Shown here: positions 36,678 through 44,985 of the stretch, in pieces
Position numbering within the stretch: position 1 is the first letter of the stretch
Layout of the letters: every line of letters begins with the position of its first letter
Virus record (IMG/VR): IMGVR_UViG_3300042541_001369
Coordinates: 1-64,000 of that record
DNA length: 64,000 nucleotides
Origin: a virus
Strand: one strand, 5' to 3'
Notes under the pieces: generated by a model
Told to the model about the DNA's origin: nothing
Seen by the model: only the letters and a program-made list of their open reading frames with translations
The model's database searches: none
Made by a program: the position numbers and the translations under genes

Positions 36678-38552
36678 TTATACCACCCCTAGTTCAGAGA
36701 GAGCCTTCAAATTTTGTTGTTTCTGAATAGAATTTAATGGTGAAGTTCCTGAAACACCACTCAATGCGTCTTGTAGAGATTTAATTAAAGTTTGCTTAAT
36801 AGATGGGTCGTTAAGAGCTAAAGTTAATTGTGTTACATCCATATTCGTAGGTGCTTCAACCTTAACGTTCAAATCAACTTTTACAGGTTCCACTTTTATT
36901 GTTGAATTTGAAGAGTTTCCATTTATAGATGATTGAGTATTATTAAGTGGTGTTATCAAAGGAGCATTAACATTACTTCCCATTTTATTAACGGGTAACG
37001 ATAAATCTATTTTCTGATCTTTCTCGATAAATGCTTTCCCTGATTCCGCAATTGTTGTAAAAAATTTAAGTAATGGGTTTGTTGACTCACCCAAAGTTTT
37101 AATCGATTTAGCTGAATTATCTAACGCTTCTGTCCAAGCACCTTTAATAAATGTTTCAGAATTTTTAGCCGCTGTACCAAGAGCCTCAAGCATAGGCGTT
37201 CCTTTATTTACCGAATCTATGAAGGTGCTCAACATACCCCCAAACTGATTACCAAGACCTTTAGATGTTAAAGACTCCCCACTAGTTATCTTTGTCACAC
37301 CTTTTGTTACAAGTCTAGAAGCGTTTTCAGCATCTGTTACAATTTTTTGTCCCGCCATTCCTAAACCAAATCTTGTTGATAAAGCTTCAAGATGTTTTTC
37401 CGATAACTTTGATGTCGTTAATTGATCTTCAGCAATATCAATTATTTCTTTTGGTTGACTCGCCTTAACTAACTCATTAAATGATTCCTCGCTGGTACCA
37501 TACTTCTCGAGAGCAGCATTGATGTCCATCTCAGCACCATCAACCTTGATCATCATATCACCATTTTTACCCATTTCAGTAATGTTTGCTAACATTTCTT
37601 TTTGTTCTTTGGTCGCGAACTCTGGGAAAGATATTTTACTGAGTTTATCGTCCAATTCAGCACCACCTAAAGCCATTTTAGTTATTTCACCATAACTAAT
37701 ATTTAATTCCTTACTTATCTCCATAAGTTGTCTTTTACCATCAGGTAAAATTTCAAAATGTCCGTCAGCATTTAATTTTGTAAATGATTTTGACATCTCA
37801 GCGATTTGATTTTGGAGTTCAGCAGGATCATTTTGAGCTAAATCCATTAATCTCAACGGATCCAATAAATCTGATTGGGTAACTCCCAATCTTTGCATAG
37901 CGGATGCCATCTTAATAGCCTCCTCAGGGTTAAACAATTTATCAGCTAATTGAAAGGTCTCTTTCATATCAACTCTTAAATTAACCGCTTGAGCCGCCAT
38001 TTTTGATAACCCCTCAACACCACCTTGAAAATTGTACTTATTTAAAGAATCAAGGTTTGTAACAACCGATAGTGAAACTGCTCGAGCATCAACCCCAATT
38101 AATCTTGCGGTATCCATAACTTTTTGCATTTGATTACTCACCTCATATAGTGAGAACCCTGCGTTTTTAAACCCATTAATAAGTGAACTATTAGCAACAC
38201 CTGTAACTTGAGCTGTAGCATAAAGTTTTTCATAACTATCGGACGCTAAAATAACATTTCTACCTAACGCCTTTGACGATTCAAGTTGTAAATCTATAAC
38301 ATCTTTTTGAGTTCCACCTAATTGAACAACCTTTGTTACCGCATTAGCCAAACCTGACCTAATTTCGGTTATTTGTTCCCTACCTTGACCAAAAGCCTTA
38401 GCAACCTGTATTGCCCCGTCTTCTATTGAAGCAACAATTACCTTTATCTTTTCACCATCAAAATTATCACTAAGAGCCTTTTGGTATTTACCTGTAATGC
38501 CTTGAACATACTTGTTAGCATCAGCTCCTAAAGGGTTTTCTTCATCAGCCAT
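36678..38552 (-). CDS. Probable tail tape-measure protein
   Basis: 624 residues, almost entirely helical and Ala/Lys/Leu/Ser-rich. The first 350 residues carry the pattern of tape-measure N-termini (EIRSGLANAVTKVVQLGGTQ, then LYATAQVTGVANSSLINGF, later MASAMQRLGVTQSDLL). There is no clear membrane segment. Location between the gp26-like hub gene and large baseplate genes and upstream of nothing but tail genes fits gp29-type function, setting tube length and chaperoning the hub. The C-terminal 100 residues are polar and linker-like. It is short for a long tail; a gp29-like length would be similar (T4 gp29 is about 590). Confidence 0.6.
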   Translation of the reverse strand: MADEENPLGADANKYVQGITGKYQKALSDNFDGEKIKVIVASIEDGAIQVAKAFGQGREQITEIRSGLANAVTKVVQLGGTQKDVIDLQLESSKALGRNVILASDSYEKLYATAQVTGVANSSLINGFKNAGFSLYEVSNQMQKVMDTARLIGVDARAVSLSVVTNLDSLNKYNFQGGVEGLSKMAAQAVNLRVDMKETFQLADKLFNPEEAIKMASAMQRLGVTQSDLLDPLRLMDLAQNDPAELQNQIAEMSKSFTKLNADGHFEILPDGKRQLMEISKELNISYGEITKMALGGAELDDKLSKISFPEFATKEQKEMLANITEMGKNGDMMIKVDGAEMDINAALEKYGTSEESFNELVKASQPKEIIDIAEDQLTTSKLSEKHLEALSTRFGLGMAGQKIVTDAENASRLVTKGVTKITSGESLTSKGLGNQFGGMLSTFIDSVNKGTPMLEALGTAAKNSETFIKGAWTEALDNSAKSIKTLGESTNPLLKFFTTIAESGKAFIEKDQKIDLSLPVNKMGSNVNAPLITPLNNTQSSINGNSSNSTIKVEPVKVDLNVKVEAPTNMDVTQLTLALNDPSIKQTLIKSLQDALSGVSGTSPLNSIQKQQNLKALSELGVV

Positions 38553-38562
38553 TTAAGTTATT

Positions 38563-38575
38563 TTATTATAAATAC
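38563..38575 (-). promoter_or_regulatory. TATTTATAAT motif before the tape-measure gene
   Basis: Gene-sense GTATTTATAATAA, ending ten bases before ATG 38552; the TATAAT inside it would also serve as a sigma70 -10. Confidence 0.4.
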
Positions 38576-38595
38576 ATAACACGTCCCATTTTATA

Positions 38596-38769
38596 CTAAT
38601 CTTTGGGTGTATTATATTCAATAATTTTATTAATAAGGAATTTTCGTTCATATGTTGGCATACGATAAAAGTCCGAATATGAAACCCTAAGGATTTTAGC
38701 CATTAAATAAAATTCCTCGATGAGGTGTTGTCGATAATCAAAAGAAAGGCCGAAAAAACTCCACCCCAA
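38596..38769 (-). CDS. Small overlapping gene, possible gp51-like baseplate assembly protein
   Basis: A frame missed by ordinary length cut-offs overlaps the end of the gp26-like gene in +1 phase. From TTG 38769 it gives 57 residues (GWSFFGLSFDYRQHLIEEFY, then VSYSDFYRMPTYERKFLINK) ending with TAG at 38596. ATG at 38703 would give 35 residues. The W-S-F/hydrophobic start and the YxMPxxxRKFxxxK ending resemble small proteins that follow gp26-like hub genes in T4-like phages, where a frame for a chaperone-type peptide overlaps. It could start internally or arise by a +1 shift at the TTTTTT run (38750-38755). Start choice is uncertain. Confidence 0.45.
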   Translation of the reverse strand: MGWSFFGLSFDYRQHLIEEFYLMAKILRVSYSDFYRMPTYERKFLINKIIEYNTPKD

Positions 38770-39496
38770 AGGATATCTCGAAAGATACCATTTCTCCTGA
38801 TGGGGCGTATGCTGTTTTTCTTAGGTCTAATGACGGTTCGTTTTCTCTCATAAAGTTACGAATATGTTTAGAATCCATAATCGGTAGAGCTTCTACAAAT
38901 GCAGAAATCGTACTTTGATCTGTAGACCCGTCAACTTCCTGAATTTGTTTATTCAATCTCCATGTAACTGTCGGAGCTGTTCGTCCAGCAGGATATTGGT
39001 CAGATAATCTACCCAACTCTAAAATCTCAGAATAATTTAACGGTTTTAATTTAACAGTAGAATTTGTTTTAGGTAATTTTGTTATAAATAACCCATTTTC
39101 ATCCGCATCACTGGTTGTTTGTTTAATGTTTAACTCATCTAAAATTACAGTTGCTGTAAATTTTTTATCAGTCTGAGGATCAGTTAAATTAACTTCATAT
39201 TCAGGCCCAAAAGATGTATTTCGTAAATAAATCATAATCGCCTCAACATCACCGTTTAAAAGTTCTTCAGGACGTAATTCAGTCTCATATATTTTATTTC
39301 TAAGTAGAGTTAAAATGATATTAGTATTTGGGTTTTGAGAAGCACCAATTAAAACATTTTCATCATTAGCCGTTAAATAACCCACTTTAATTGATTTCTT
39401 TTTAGATTTGTAAAATCTTCCACCTGAAGGTAATGTGACAACGTCATGGGGTAGGTTAAATCCCTCCGTTCCAGCTTTAATTAAATCTTGTTCCAT
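38738..39496 (-). CDS. Baseplate hub assembly protein, T4 gp26-like family
   Basis: 252 residues. The family opening is clear: LPHDVVTLPSGGRFYKSKKK, then KVGYLTANDENVLIGASQNP, matching T4-type hub proteins whose N-terminus reads LPS(R/G)G-x-FY ... MTA-x-(D/E)E. Downstream LRNTSFGPEYEVNLTDPQT (with 'cysteine-free' knuckle) and LPKTNSTVKLKPLNYSEI follow the same plan. The C-terminus (SFGVEFFRPFF) overlaps the small gene in another frame. Involved in central hub assembly before tube polymerisation. A variant motif (TTATTTTTATAATAA, 39510-39526) precedes its ATG. Confidence 0.72.
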   Translation of the reverse strand: MEQDLIKAGTEGFNLPHDVVTLPSGGRFYKSKKKSIKVGYLTANDENVLIGASQNPNTNIILTLLRNKIYETELRPEELLNGDVEAIMIYLRNTSFGPEYEVNLTDPQTDKKFTATVILDELNIKQTTSDADENGLFITKLPKTNSTVKLKPLNYSEILELGRLSDQYPAGRTAPTVTWRLNKQIQEVDGSTDQSTISAFVEALPIMDSKHIRNFMRENEPSLDLRKTAYAPSGEMVSFEISFGVEFFRPFF

Positions 39497-39556
39497 ATAG
39501 AATTGTTTTTATTATAAAAATAAGATAAAGTCAATTTTTATAAAGATAATCAATAC

Positions 39557-39778
39557 CTATATTATCAATTTATTTTTTTTATAATATTTCTTTTTTGGAG
39601 AGTACGACCGAACACCTTGTTTTCTAAGGTTAGTCATTTTTTTCTTCATCCTTAAATCATTCTTAATCATTGTATTATGTAACACTCTCATATTTTCTTC
39701 ATGAACACTATATGTGTTTTGAGAACATGAACACACTATTAAGATTAATAATGGTGTGGTTATTTTGATTAAAAACAT
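39557..39778 (-). CDS. Small predicted lipoprotein with basic tail
   Basis: 73 residues from ATG 39778 (MFLIKITTPLLILIVCSCSQ): a short basic start, a 13-residue hydrophobic core and V-C-S-C as lipobox, so the mature chain would begin at the second Cys. The remainder is strongly basic (KMTNLRKQGVRSYSPKKKYY). An in-frame ATG at 39826 would add 16 residues, but it lies inside the terminator hairpin, so the later start is preferred. A lipid-anchored small phage protein could act in lysis (Rz1/spanin type) or surface exclusion; neither is shown. It lies between tail tube and hub genes. Confidence 0.55.
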   Translation of the reverse strand: MFLIKITTPLLILIVCSCSQNTYSVHEENMRVLHNTMIKNDLRMKKKMTNLRKQGVRSYSPKKKYYKKNKLII

Positions 39779-39815
39779 GTAATATTTAAAGTTTGTTTTA
39801 TTTTTTTTTATAAAA

Positions 39816-39849
39816 AAAATTCCCATACATTTATTTATATGGGAATTTT
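39816..39849 (-). terminator. Terminator of the tail-tube gene
   Basis: A 12-bp stem with GGGAATTTT at its base and a ten-base loop, followed on the minus strand by a run of Ts. It lies 42 bases past the gp19 stop and just before the lipoprotein start, so the abundant tube message ends here. Confidence 0.72.
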
Positions 39850-39890
39850 ATAATATTGTAAATGTTTTAATATAATTTAAAAATTAAGAA

Positions 39891-40379
39891 TTAATAAACC
39901 AATATACATCTATCCATACGGATTGTCGCTGTTATACTAGCAATTGCGTCTGTACTATAAGCCAATGAATCAAAGTTAACGTCAGATAACCAACTACCCT
40001 CCATAATCCATTTCTCAACAACTACACCTGTTGGGTCTAACATCTCAAGATCAATATTTTTCTTATAACCAGCAGCATATCCCATACGACCTGTTACTGA
40101 TTCAGCACATAAACGTACCCACTCCATTAAAGCTTGTGATGCTGAAGGCCCAATTGGGTCACGGAATTTAACATTTATAGTTCCCCAAGTAAAACGTCCT
40201 GCAACATATGTTGAAGTATTTAAGAATTGAATCTCAACTGGATTTATTGTTATATGTGGTCTAGCTGCCGTTTCAACGAACCATTCATTAATCCCCAAAG
40301 TAGATGGGAAACGAAGAATGAACCTATTTTGTCTTTTCGGTTCATAAGGAATCGGCATTTTCATTAGTAAATCAGCCAT
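39891..40379 (-). CDS. Tail tube protein, T4 gp19-like
   Basis: 162 residues, the same length as T4 gp19. PYEPKRQNRFILRFPSTLGI near the N-terminus, then ETAARPHITINPVEIQFLNT and FTWGTINVKFRDPIGPSASQ follow the gp19-family beta-barrel order. MEWVRLCAESVTGRMGYAAG and MLDPTGVVVEKWIM correspond to the helix and last strands. It polymerises into the inner tube through which DNA passes. It has an extended 32-base leader with ATATTTAT and its own terminator, as expected for a high-copy virion protein. Confidence 0.85.
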   Translation of the reverse strand: MADLLMKMPIPYEPKRQNRFILRFPSTLGINEWFVETAARPHITINPVEIQFLNTSTYVAGRFTWGTINVKFRDPIGPSASQALMEWVRLCAESVTGRMGYAAGYKKNIDLEMLDPTGVVVEKWIMEGSWLSDVNFDSLAYSTDAIASITATIRMDRCILVY

Positions 40380-40410
40380 TGTAATTTTTTGTTTGTTTTG
40401 TTTGTTTATT

Positions 40411-40425
40411 TTATTATAAATATCC
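40411..40425 (-). promoter_or_regulatory. ATATTTATAATAA motif before the tail-tube gene
   Basis: Gene-sense GGATATTTATAATAA, 32 bases before ATG 40379. It also holds TATAAT. The 14-bp repeat array begins about 49 bases further upstream. Confidence 0.45.
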
Positions 40426-40473
40426 AGAGATTAAAAAATTTCTCTTTACTTTCTTTTTTTTTATTTTAATCTT

Positions 40474-40575
40474 CTAGTATTAATCTTCTAGTTAATTATT
40501 TCTAGTATATATTTTCTAGTTAATTATTTCTAGTATATATTTTCTAGTATATATTTTCTAGTTAATTATTTCTAG
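40474..40575. repeat. Eight-unit 14-bp CTAG tandem array
   Basis: CTAG begins at 40474, 40488, 40502, 40516, 40530, 40544, 40558 and 40572: an exact 14-base period. Two unit types dominate, CTAGTTAATTATTT and CTAGTATATATTTT; the first and last units are degenerate. The array fills the gap between the HAD gene stop and the tail-tube promoter region. It is pure A/T apart from the CTAG core. It could bind a protein cooperatively (iteron- or operator-like) or be a slippage repeat. Confidence 0.9.
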
Positions 40576-41424
40576 CTATACTCTTTTTTTCACCCCCCCT
40601 GCTGTTAAATATAAATCCCATATACTATCAGGATTATTCTTTTTTCCTCGTTTAACATCAAAAGTGTCGACATTTCGTTTATCATCATCAGAAAACCCAA
40701 TTTGAGGTTCTTGATTAATAATCACTTTCTTTAAGAAAGCTTTATTTTTAATACGGCTTGATATGTCCCTAATATGTCCTTCAAAATCATCAGCAGCTTT
40801 ATTCTTACCTTCTTCTGGGTTGGTTGCTGACCCTTCACCATAAGTTACAGGATAAAACCTACATAAGTCAAGATATTCTTTAATCATATCTTTTTTAGAC
40901 ATTTCTCCCTCACCCGCCAAATCTCTATATTTTTCTAAATTTTTAACTAATTCGTTTGAACTAATGCCGTTATGGTTAGAAGCAATAAGGTTATAACAAG
41001 CTTCTTTAAGTACATTTGGAGTGTGACCCCTTGCGGTTATTATCGAAAAAATCGACCCACTATTAATAGCCTCTACAAAATCAGACCAAGATGGTCCTGG
41101 TTTCGCCAATAAGGAATCAATTATAAATTGTTTATCACCTTTAACACCAAAATTTATAAAAGAATCATCCGATAAAGACACGATCATATGATCATTATAT
41201 TCAAACGGTGTTTCCGCATCCCCACTTTTATTAAAATTACCTCTATATTCAGCAAAATCCTCAGTAGACATACCTACTTTTTTACCATTTTCATCTTTTA
41301 ATAAAATTATTGTTGGCATAAACATAATGTTATCGTCCCAATCAAAAGCGTAGTATTTCAAATCGGGAGTTCCCTCCTCATCAAAACCTTCACTTAAAAA
41401 AATATTTCTAATTTTCATTTTCAT
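40576..41424 (-). CDS. HAD-superfamily-like phosphatase/hydrolase
   Basis: 282 residues. HAD motif I is YAFDWDDNIMFMPT (D28, D30), motif II is SIITARGHTPN (T/S then helix) near 135, a conserved Lys lies in the middle region, and motif IV is IGFSDDDKRNVDTF near 245. So all four motif areas can be placed, indicating a phosphatase/phosphotransferase fold, though a substrate is not evident. An insertion at about 50-120 may be the cap. Its ATG lies in MKMKIRN, with a second Met two codons later. The leader is identical to those of the HNH cassettes. It lies between sheath and tube genes, where a metabolic enzyme is unusual; nucleotide or RNA-end chemistry are possible. Confidence 0.6.
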   Translation of the reverse strand: MKMKIRNIFLSEGFDEEGTPDLKYYAFDWDDNIMFMPTIILLKDENGKKVGMSTEDFAEYRGNFNKSGDAETPFEYNDHMIVSLSDDSFINFGVKGDKQFIIDSLLAKPGPSWSDFVEAINSGSIFSIITARGHTPNVLKEACYNLIASNHNGISSNELVKNLEKYRDLAGEGEMSKKDMIKEYLDLCRFYPVTYGEGSATNPEEGKNKAADDFEGHIRDISSRIKNKAFLKKVIINQEPQIGFSDDDKRNVDTFDVKRGKKNNPDSIWDLYLTAGGVKKRV

Positions 41425-41425
41425 A

Positions 41426-41437
41426 TTAATAAATATC
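41426..41437 (-). promoter_or_regulatory. GATATTTATTAA motif before the HAD gene
   Basis: One base before ATG 41424; the 16-base string ending in ATG is the same as before both RHH genes. Confidence 0.45.
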
Positions 41438-41451
41438 TCATCATATATATT

Positions 41452-41483
41452 AAATCCCCAATAAAATTAATTATTGGGGATTT
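41452..41483 (-). terminator. Terminator of the tail-sheath gene
   Basis: A perfect 13-bp stem (AAATCCCCAATAA / TTATTGGGGATTT) with a six-base loop, 13 bases past the sheath stop at 41496. The downstream T tract is weak, so termination may be partial. Confidence 0.65.
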
Positions 41484-41495
41484 GATTTATTTTTG

Positions 41496-44400
41496 TTAAA
41501 TGTTGTCAAAAGACGCTCCTGTTGGAGTAATATAGAACGTGATGTCTATGAACTCAAGAGATTTAGTCGGTTTGATATAAATCTTACCTGTCAATTGGTT
41601 TCTGTCTAAATCCGCAGAATCTGAAGAAACTGTAACACGGAAATCATATAAACCTCTGTCTCTTCTAATAGCATCTAAGATAGGATTAACCGCATCCAAG
41701 AAATCTTGTCTTACTTTCTCATCGTTTTGTTCAAACAATAATCTTACTGAAACCGCAGAAATTAATTTACGAGCTTGTAACAATAATCGTCTAACGTTGA
41801 TTCTGTCAAGAGCAGATTCTCTTATTTGCATAGTTTTATTACCCCAAATTACAGTTCCGACATCAGAGAAGGTCGCGATTGGGTTAATTCTACCTTTATA
41901 AAGAACATCTCTATCTTCTTGAGTAAGTTTCTTTCTTGCTTTAATTGAGTTAACAATACCACGAGTGTAACCAGCCGCTGCGAACCAAGGGAAAGCGATG
42001 TTATCAGTTAACGCCAAGTTTCTTGTTACCTCAGCTGTTGCTGGGATATAGATTTGTGTGTTATTTACTGTATCTCTTGTTAATACCCATGGGTAATAAG
42101 TTGCAGTGTAATTAGAATCTATACCAGCAGTTTCCAAATTGTCTACCGCTTCTTGGGGATAAATCATATCTAATTGATCACCTGTTGATGGAACAAACAT
42201 GTTGTAATCAGGTGTAGTACAGATATAAACTGAATCCGCTCTATTGTATTCAATCATTTCAATTGCCTCACCTACCAAGTCAGAATTATTTAAATAATCG
42301 ATACCAGGAGTAACGAATACATTAATATTAACCGCCTCAGGGTTAGAGAATGTTTGTTGTCCTAATAAGTAAGCATAATAGTCGGTGTTTGCCCAATCTT
42401 GTCCGTTGTTACCAACAGTGATTTGTTTAAACGCTCCCCATCCTGTAGCCGTTGGGTATTTGAATGAAGGACACGCTCCATTTCTATAACCAAGTCTACC
42501 TAATACGAATCTATCAGAATTTGTTCTATGTTCTCTGTAGATATCCCATCCGTCAAATCCTCCGTGACATAATAATGAGAATTTACGAGCGTATAGTCTG
42601 TAATATGGATTCGATTCGTTATCTGGATCTGAAGTAAATGGTGCTGAACCTACGTAATACGCTGGTGTACCACTTGTTGCAAAATAACTTGGTATTGTTA
42701 TACCACTTGCGTTAATATCCATGTGGAATCCTTTTGTTTTGTATGCCCATTCGTCACCTGAAACATCAGTACAAACATCTAACGGTAATTGTTTACCTTT
42801 ATATGTGTAGAAATCAACGTCAAAACCAACAGTATCAGAAATACCAAGATAAGTTCTACGAACATTGTCACCAGCACTTCTCACAACATCATCAGCTCCT
42901 GAAGATAAACCAAATGGTGGGTTGTAAACAACTTCACCTGGATAATCATATTTTGTTTTATAAACTGGGAATGGAGGTCTAACACCCGCATACTCTCTGA
43001 AACTATAACCTTCGAATCCACAAGGTAATGCGTCTATTGGTGCATCCTCGTTAAGTTCAATCATAACATATTTAGAATTCAATGCGTATTCCCCATCCAA
43101 TGTACCAATTTTCTTAGCAATAAAACTATTATCGTTAGGATTCATAGAACAGTTAGTGAATTTTTCAAGAACCACAGGATTATTATCCGAATCAAAGAAA
43201 TCTCTAACAATAACATCAAATGTACCGTTGTTAAACGACATGTTCGCGATTGAAAGTTTAACTTCAATGTTCGCATCATTACCATCGGCAATTGTTGTAA
43301 ATTTAAATAAGTTATAAACTTTTGACCCTCTTAATTCAGATACAACCCATGGGGATGTAGGTGATTGATATTTTTCAAGGTACCAAGCAATTGATGTTGG
43401 ATCATTACCTTGTCTAGCATTTGGTAATGCTGTTAACTCACAACTTAATCCTCTAATAAATCCTTTTCTCCAACCATAAGTTAATAACGCTTGGAATCTT
43501 TCTTCAACAAACAATGGAACAACAGTTCTTGGTTTTGCGAAATTAGACTCACCGAATACTTTAGAAATATATTTACTATCAGAATTTGATAAAGATGTCT
43601 CAAAGAAGAACGGGTTACCGTCTTTATCTGTTACATTAATACCAAATGTTGAAAATGGGTTTTTAGTTACACCTGAATATGATCCTGAACAATCCATTTG
43701 TACATCATGTCCATCAAAATTGTTATAAGCGTTAACCCCACCAGTTACTTCATATACAGCACCATCATCACTACCATAAGTAGCCAAACCTCTTGAACGT
43801 AAAGTTGCAACAACTAAATCATCAAAATCAGTATAAGCAGTACCGTTATAAACGTAAATTTGTCCTGTTAAAGTACCAGAAAAACATCTTGTTGGTTTAG
43901 GTAATGTAGTTGTTGTTGTTGTTCCTGTTGGAGCTGGGTTACAAGGATCGGGTGTTGGTGTTGGTGTTGGTGAAGTGCTAGTCGTTGTTGTTGTACTAAT
44001 AATTTCAGTCAAATCAGTAACGATTGACCAAAAAGAATAACCACTATAAACTGAACTACCAACATTATCAAATAATGCATAATACCAAGGATCGTTCACT
44101 GGTGCCGCATAAGTAAACACACTTTCATCAACATTGTCAACACCAAAGACGTTTGTTTCTGCTGTGAATATTGGTGCAAGTGAATTATACACATCACCTG
44201 AAATAGGCCCGTAATAATAAATATTAGTGGTTTCCGCAGTATAAGGATTTATATCACTAATCACATCAAAAATTTGATTTGTCATATCTTGATATAATGT
44301 TCCCGTACTACCATTAAAGTTTTCATATGGTAAGTTAATTTTCCCCGCGATTTCTGCAGGAATTTGTGTTGGGTCTGTAAAAGTGATACTTGAAGTGCTA

Positions 44401-44861
44401 TTACTACAACCTGTGAAGTCAATAGAATAACTAATCACATTAGGTAGTGTACATTCAAACACACAATCAACCGTTACCCCTGTAATACAATCGAATTCAA
44501 TAGTTGCTGGATTAACATTTGCTTTTGTTGTGATTGACCAAGATGGACCTGCATCATAACCTGACAAACCTAACACCCTTGTTACAAACAATTGATTAGA
44601 TTGTTGTAAATAAGCTTTAGCAATGTATGCCGCCTCATATTTAGGAATCTGTGTGTTTATAAATTTTTCAGGAGATGTTCCTCCGAAGTATGATGAAAAT
44701 TCATCAAAGTTTCTAATAAAAATAGGTTCGAAAGCAGGACCTTTTTGAGTCTCACCAACAATCCCTAAAGTTGTAACACCTACACTTTGTGCCACAAAAC
44801 TCAAATCAACCTCAGAGGTATATACTCCAGGTGACACGAATACTTTGTTGTTTGTTGCCAT
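41496..44861 (-). CDS. Tail sheath protein, T4 gp18-like, with long insertion
   Basis: 1121 residues, against about 660 for T4 gp18. The N-terminus has the sheath signature SPGVYTSEVDLSFVAQSVGV, then LGIVGETQKGPAFEPIFI and EFSSYFGG. The C-terminal 180 residues (AGYTRGIVNSIKARKKLTQE, RINVRRLLLQARKLISAVSV, TGKIYIKPTKSLEFIDITFY) are the conserved contraction domain. About 450 extra residues sit in the middle, including a Thr/Pro linker with two Thr runs near 290-325, and probably decorate the sheath exterior. It contracts to drive the tube through the cell envelope. Its own motif-containing leader and terminator fit high expression. Confidence 0.88.
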   Translation of the reverse strand: MATNNKVFVSPGVYTSEVDLSFVAQSVGVTTLGIVGETQKGPAFEPIFIRNFDEFSSYFGGTSPEKFINTQIPKYEAAYIAKAYLQQSNQLFVTRVLGLSGYDAGPSWSITTKANVNPATIEFDCITGVTVDCVFECTLPNVISYSIDFTGCSNSTSSITFTDPTQIPAEIAGKINLPYENFNGSTGTLYQDMTNQIFDVISDINPYTAETTNIYYYGPISGDVYNSLAPIFTAETNVFGVDNVDESVFTYAAPVNDPWYYALFDNVGSSVYSGYSFWSIVTDLTEIISTTTTTSTSPTPTPTPDPCNPAPTGTTTTTTLPKPTRCFSGTLTGQIYVYNGTAYTDFDDLVVATLRSRGLATYGSDDGAVYEVTGGVNAYNNFDGHDVQMDCSGSYSGVTKNPFSTFGINVTDKDGNPFFFETSLSNSDSKYISKVFGESNFAKPRTVVPLFVEERFQALLTYGWRKGFIRGLSCELTALPNARQGNDPTSIAWYLEKYQSPTSPWVVSELRGSKVYNLFKFTTIADGNDANIEVKLSIANMSFNNGTFDVIVRDFFDSDNNPVVLEKFTNCSMNPNDNSFIAKKIGTLDGEYALNSKYVMIELNEDAPIDALPCGFEGYSFREYAGVRPPFPVYKTKYDYPGEVVYNPPFGLSSGADDVVRSAGDNVRRTYLGISDTVGFDVDFYTYKGKQLPLDVCTDVSGDEWAYKTKGFHMDINASGITIPSYFATSGTPAYYVGSAPFTSDPDNESNPYYRLYARKFSLLCHGGFDGWDIYREHRTNSDRFVLGRLGYRNGACPSFKYPTATGWGAFKQITVGNNGQDWANTDYYAYLLGQQTFSNPEAVNINVFVTPGIDYLNNSDLVGEAIEMIEYNRADSVYICTTPDYNMFVPSTGDQLDMIYPQEAVDNLETAGIDSNYTATYYPWVLTRDTVNNTQIYIPATAEVTRNLALTDNIAFPWFAAAGYTRGIVNSIKARKKLTQEDRDVLYKGRINPIATFSDVGTVIWGNKTMQIRESALDRINVRRLLLQARKLISAVSVRLLFEQNDEKVRQDFLDAVNPILDAIRRDRGLYDFRVTVSSDSADLDRNQLTGKIYIKPTKSLEFIDITFYITPTGASFDNI

Positions 44862-44892
44862 TATTTTTTTTTCTTTTAACTTGTTAATTTAT

Positions 44893-44909
44893 TTTATAGA
44901 TAAATATTC
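44893..44909 (-). promoter_or_regulatory. ATATTTATCTATAAA motif before the sheath gene
   Basis: Gene-sense GAATATTTATCTATAAA, 31 bases before ATG 44861, the same long spacing as at the tail-tube gene. Confidence 0.42.
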
Positions 44910-44941
44910 GAAAAAAAACCAAAATACTTTACTTTATACTA

Positions 44942-44954
44942 ACTATTTATTAAT
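44942..44954 (+). promoter_or_regulatory. TATTTATTAAT motif before a plus-strand small gene
   Basis: Reads ACTATTTATTAAT on the plus strand, 31 bases before ATG 44986. The orientation follows the gene, not the surrounding minus-strand genes. Confidence 0.35.
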
Positions 44955-44985
44955 TGGGTAGATTTAATTCTGCCTTTTTTCTACC

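Noticed and set aside
39779-39826. Longer start for the lipoprotein
   Set aside because: Its ATG sits within the terminator hairpin and would spoil the signal peptide with a charged N-terminal extension.
40474-40575. CTAG array as CRISPR
   Set aside because: Units are 14 bp with no unique spacers.
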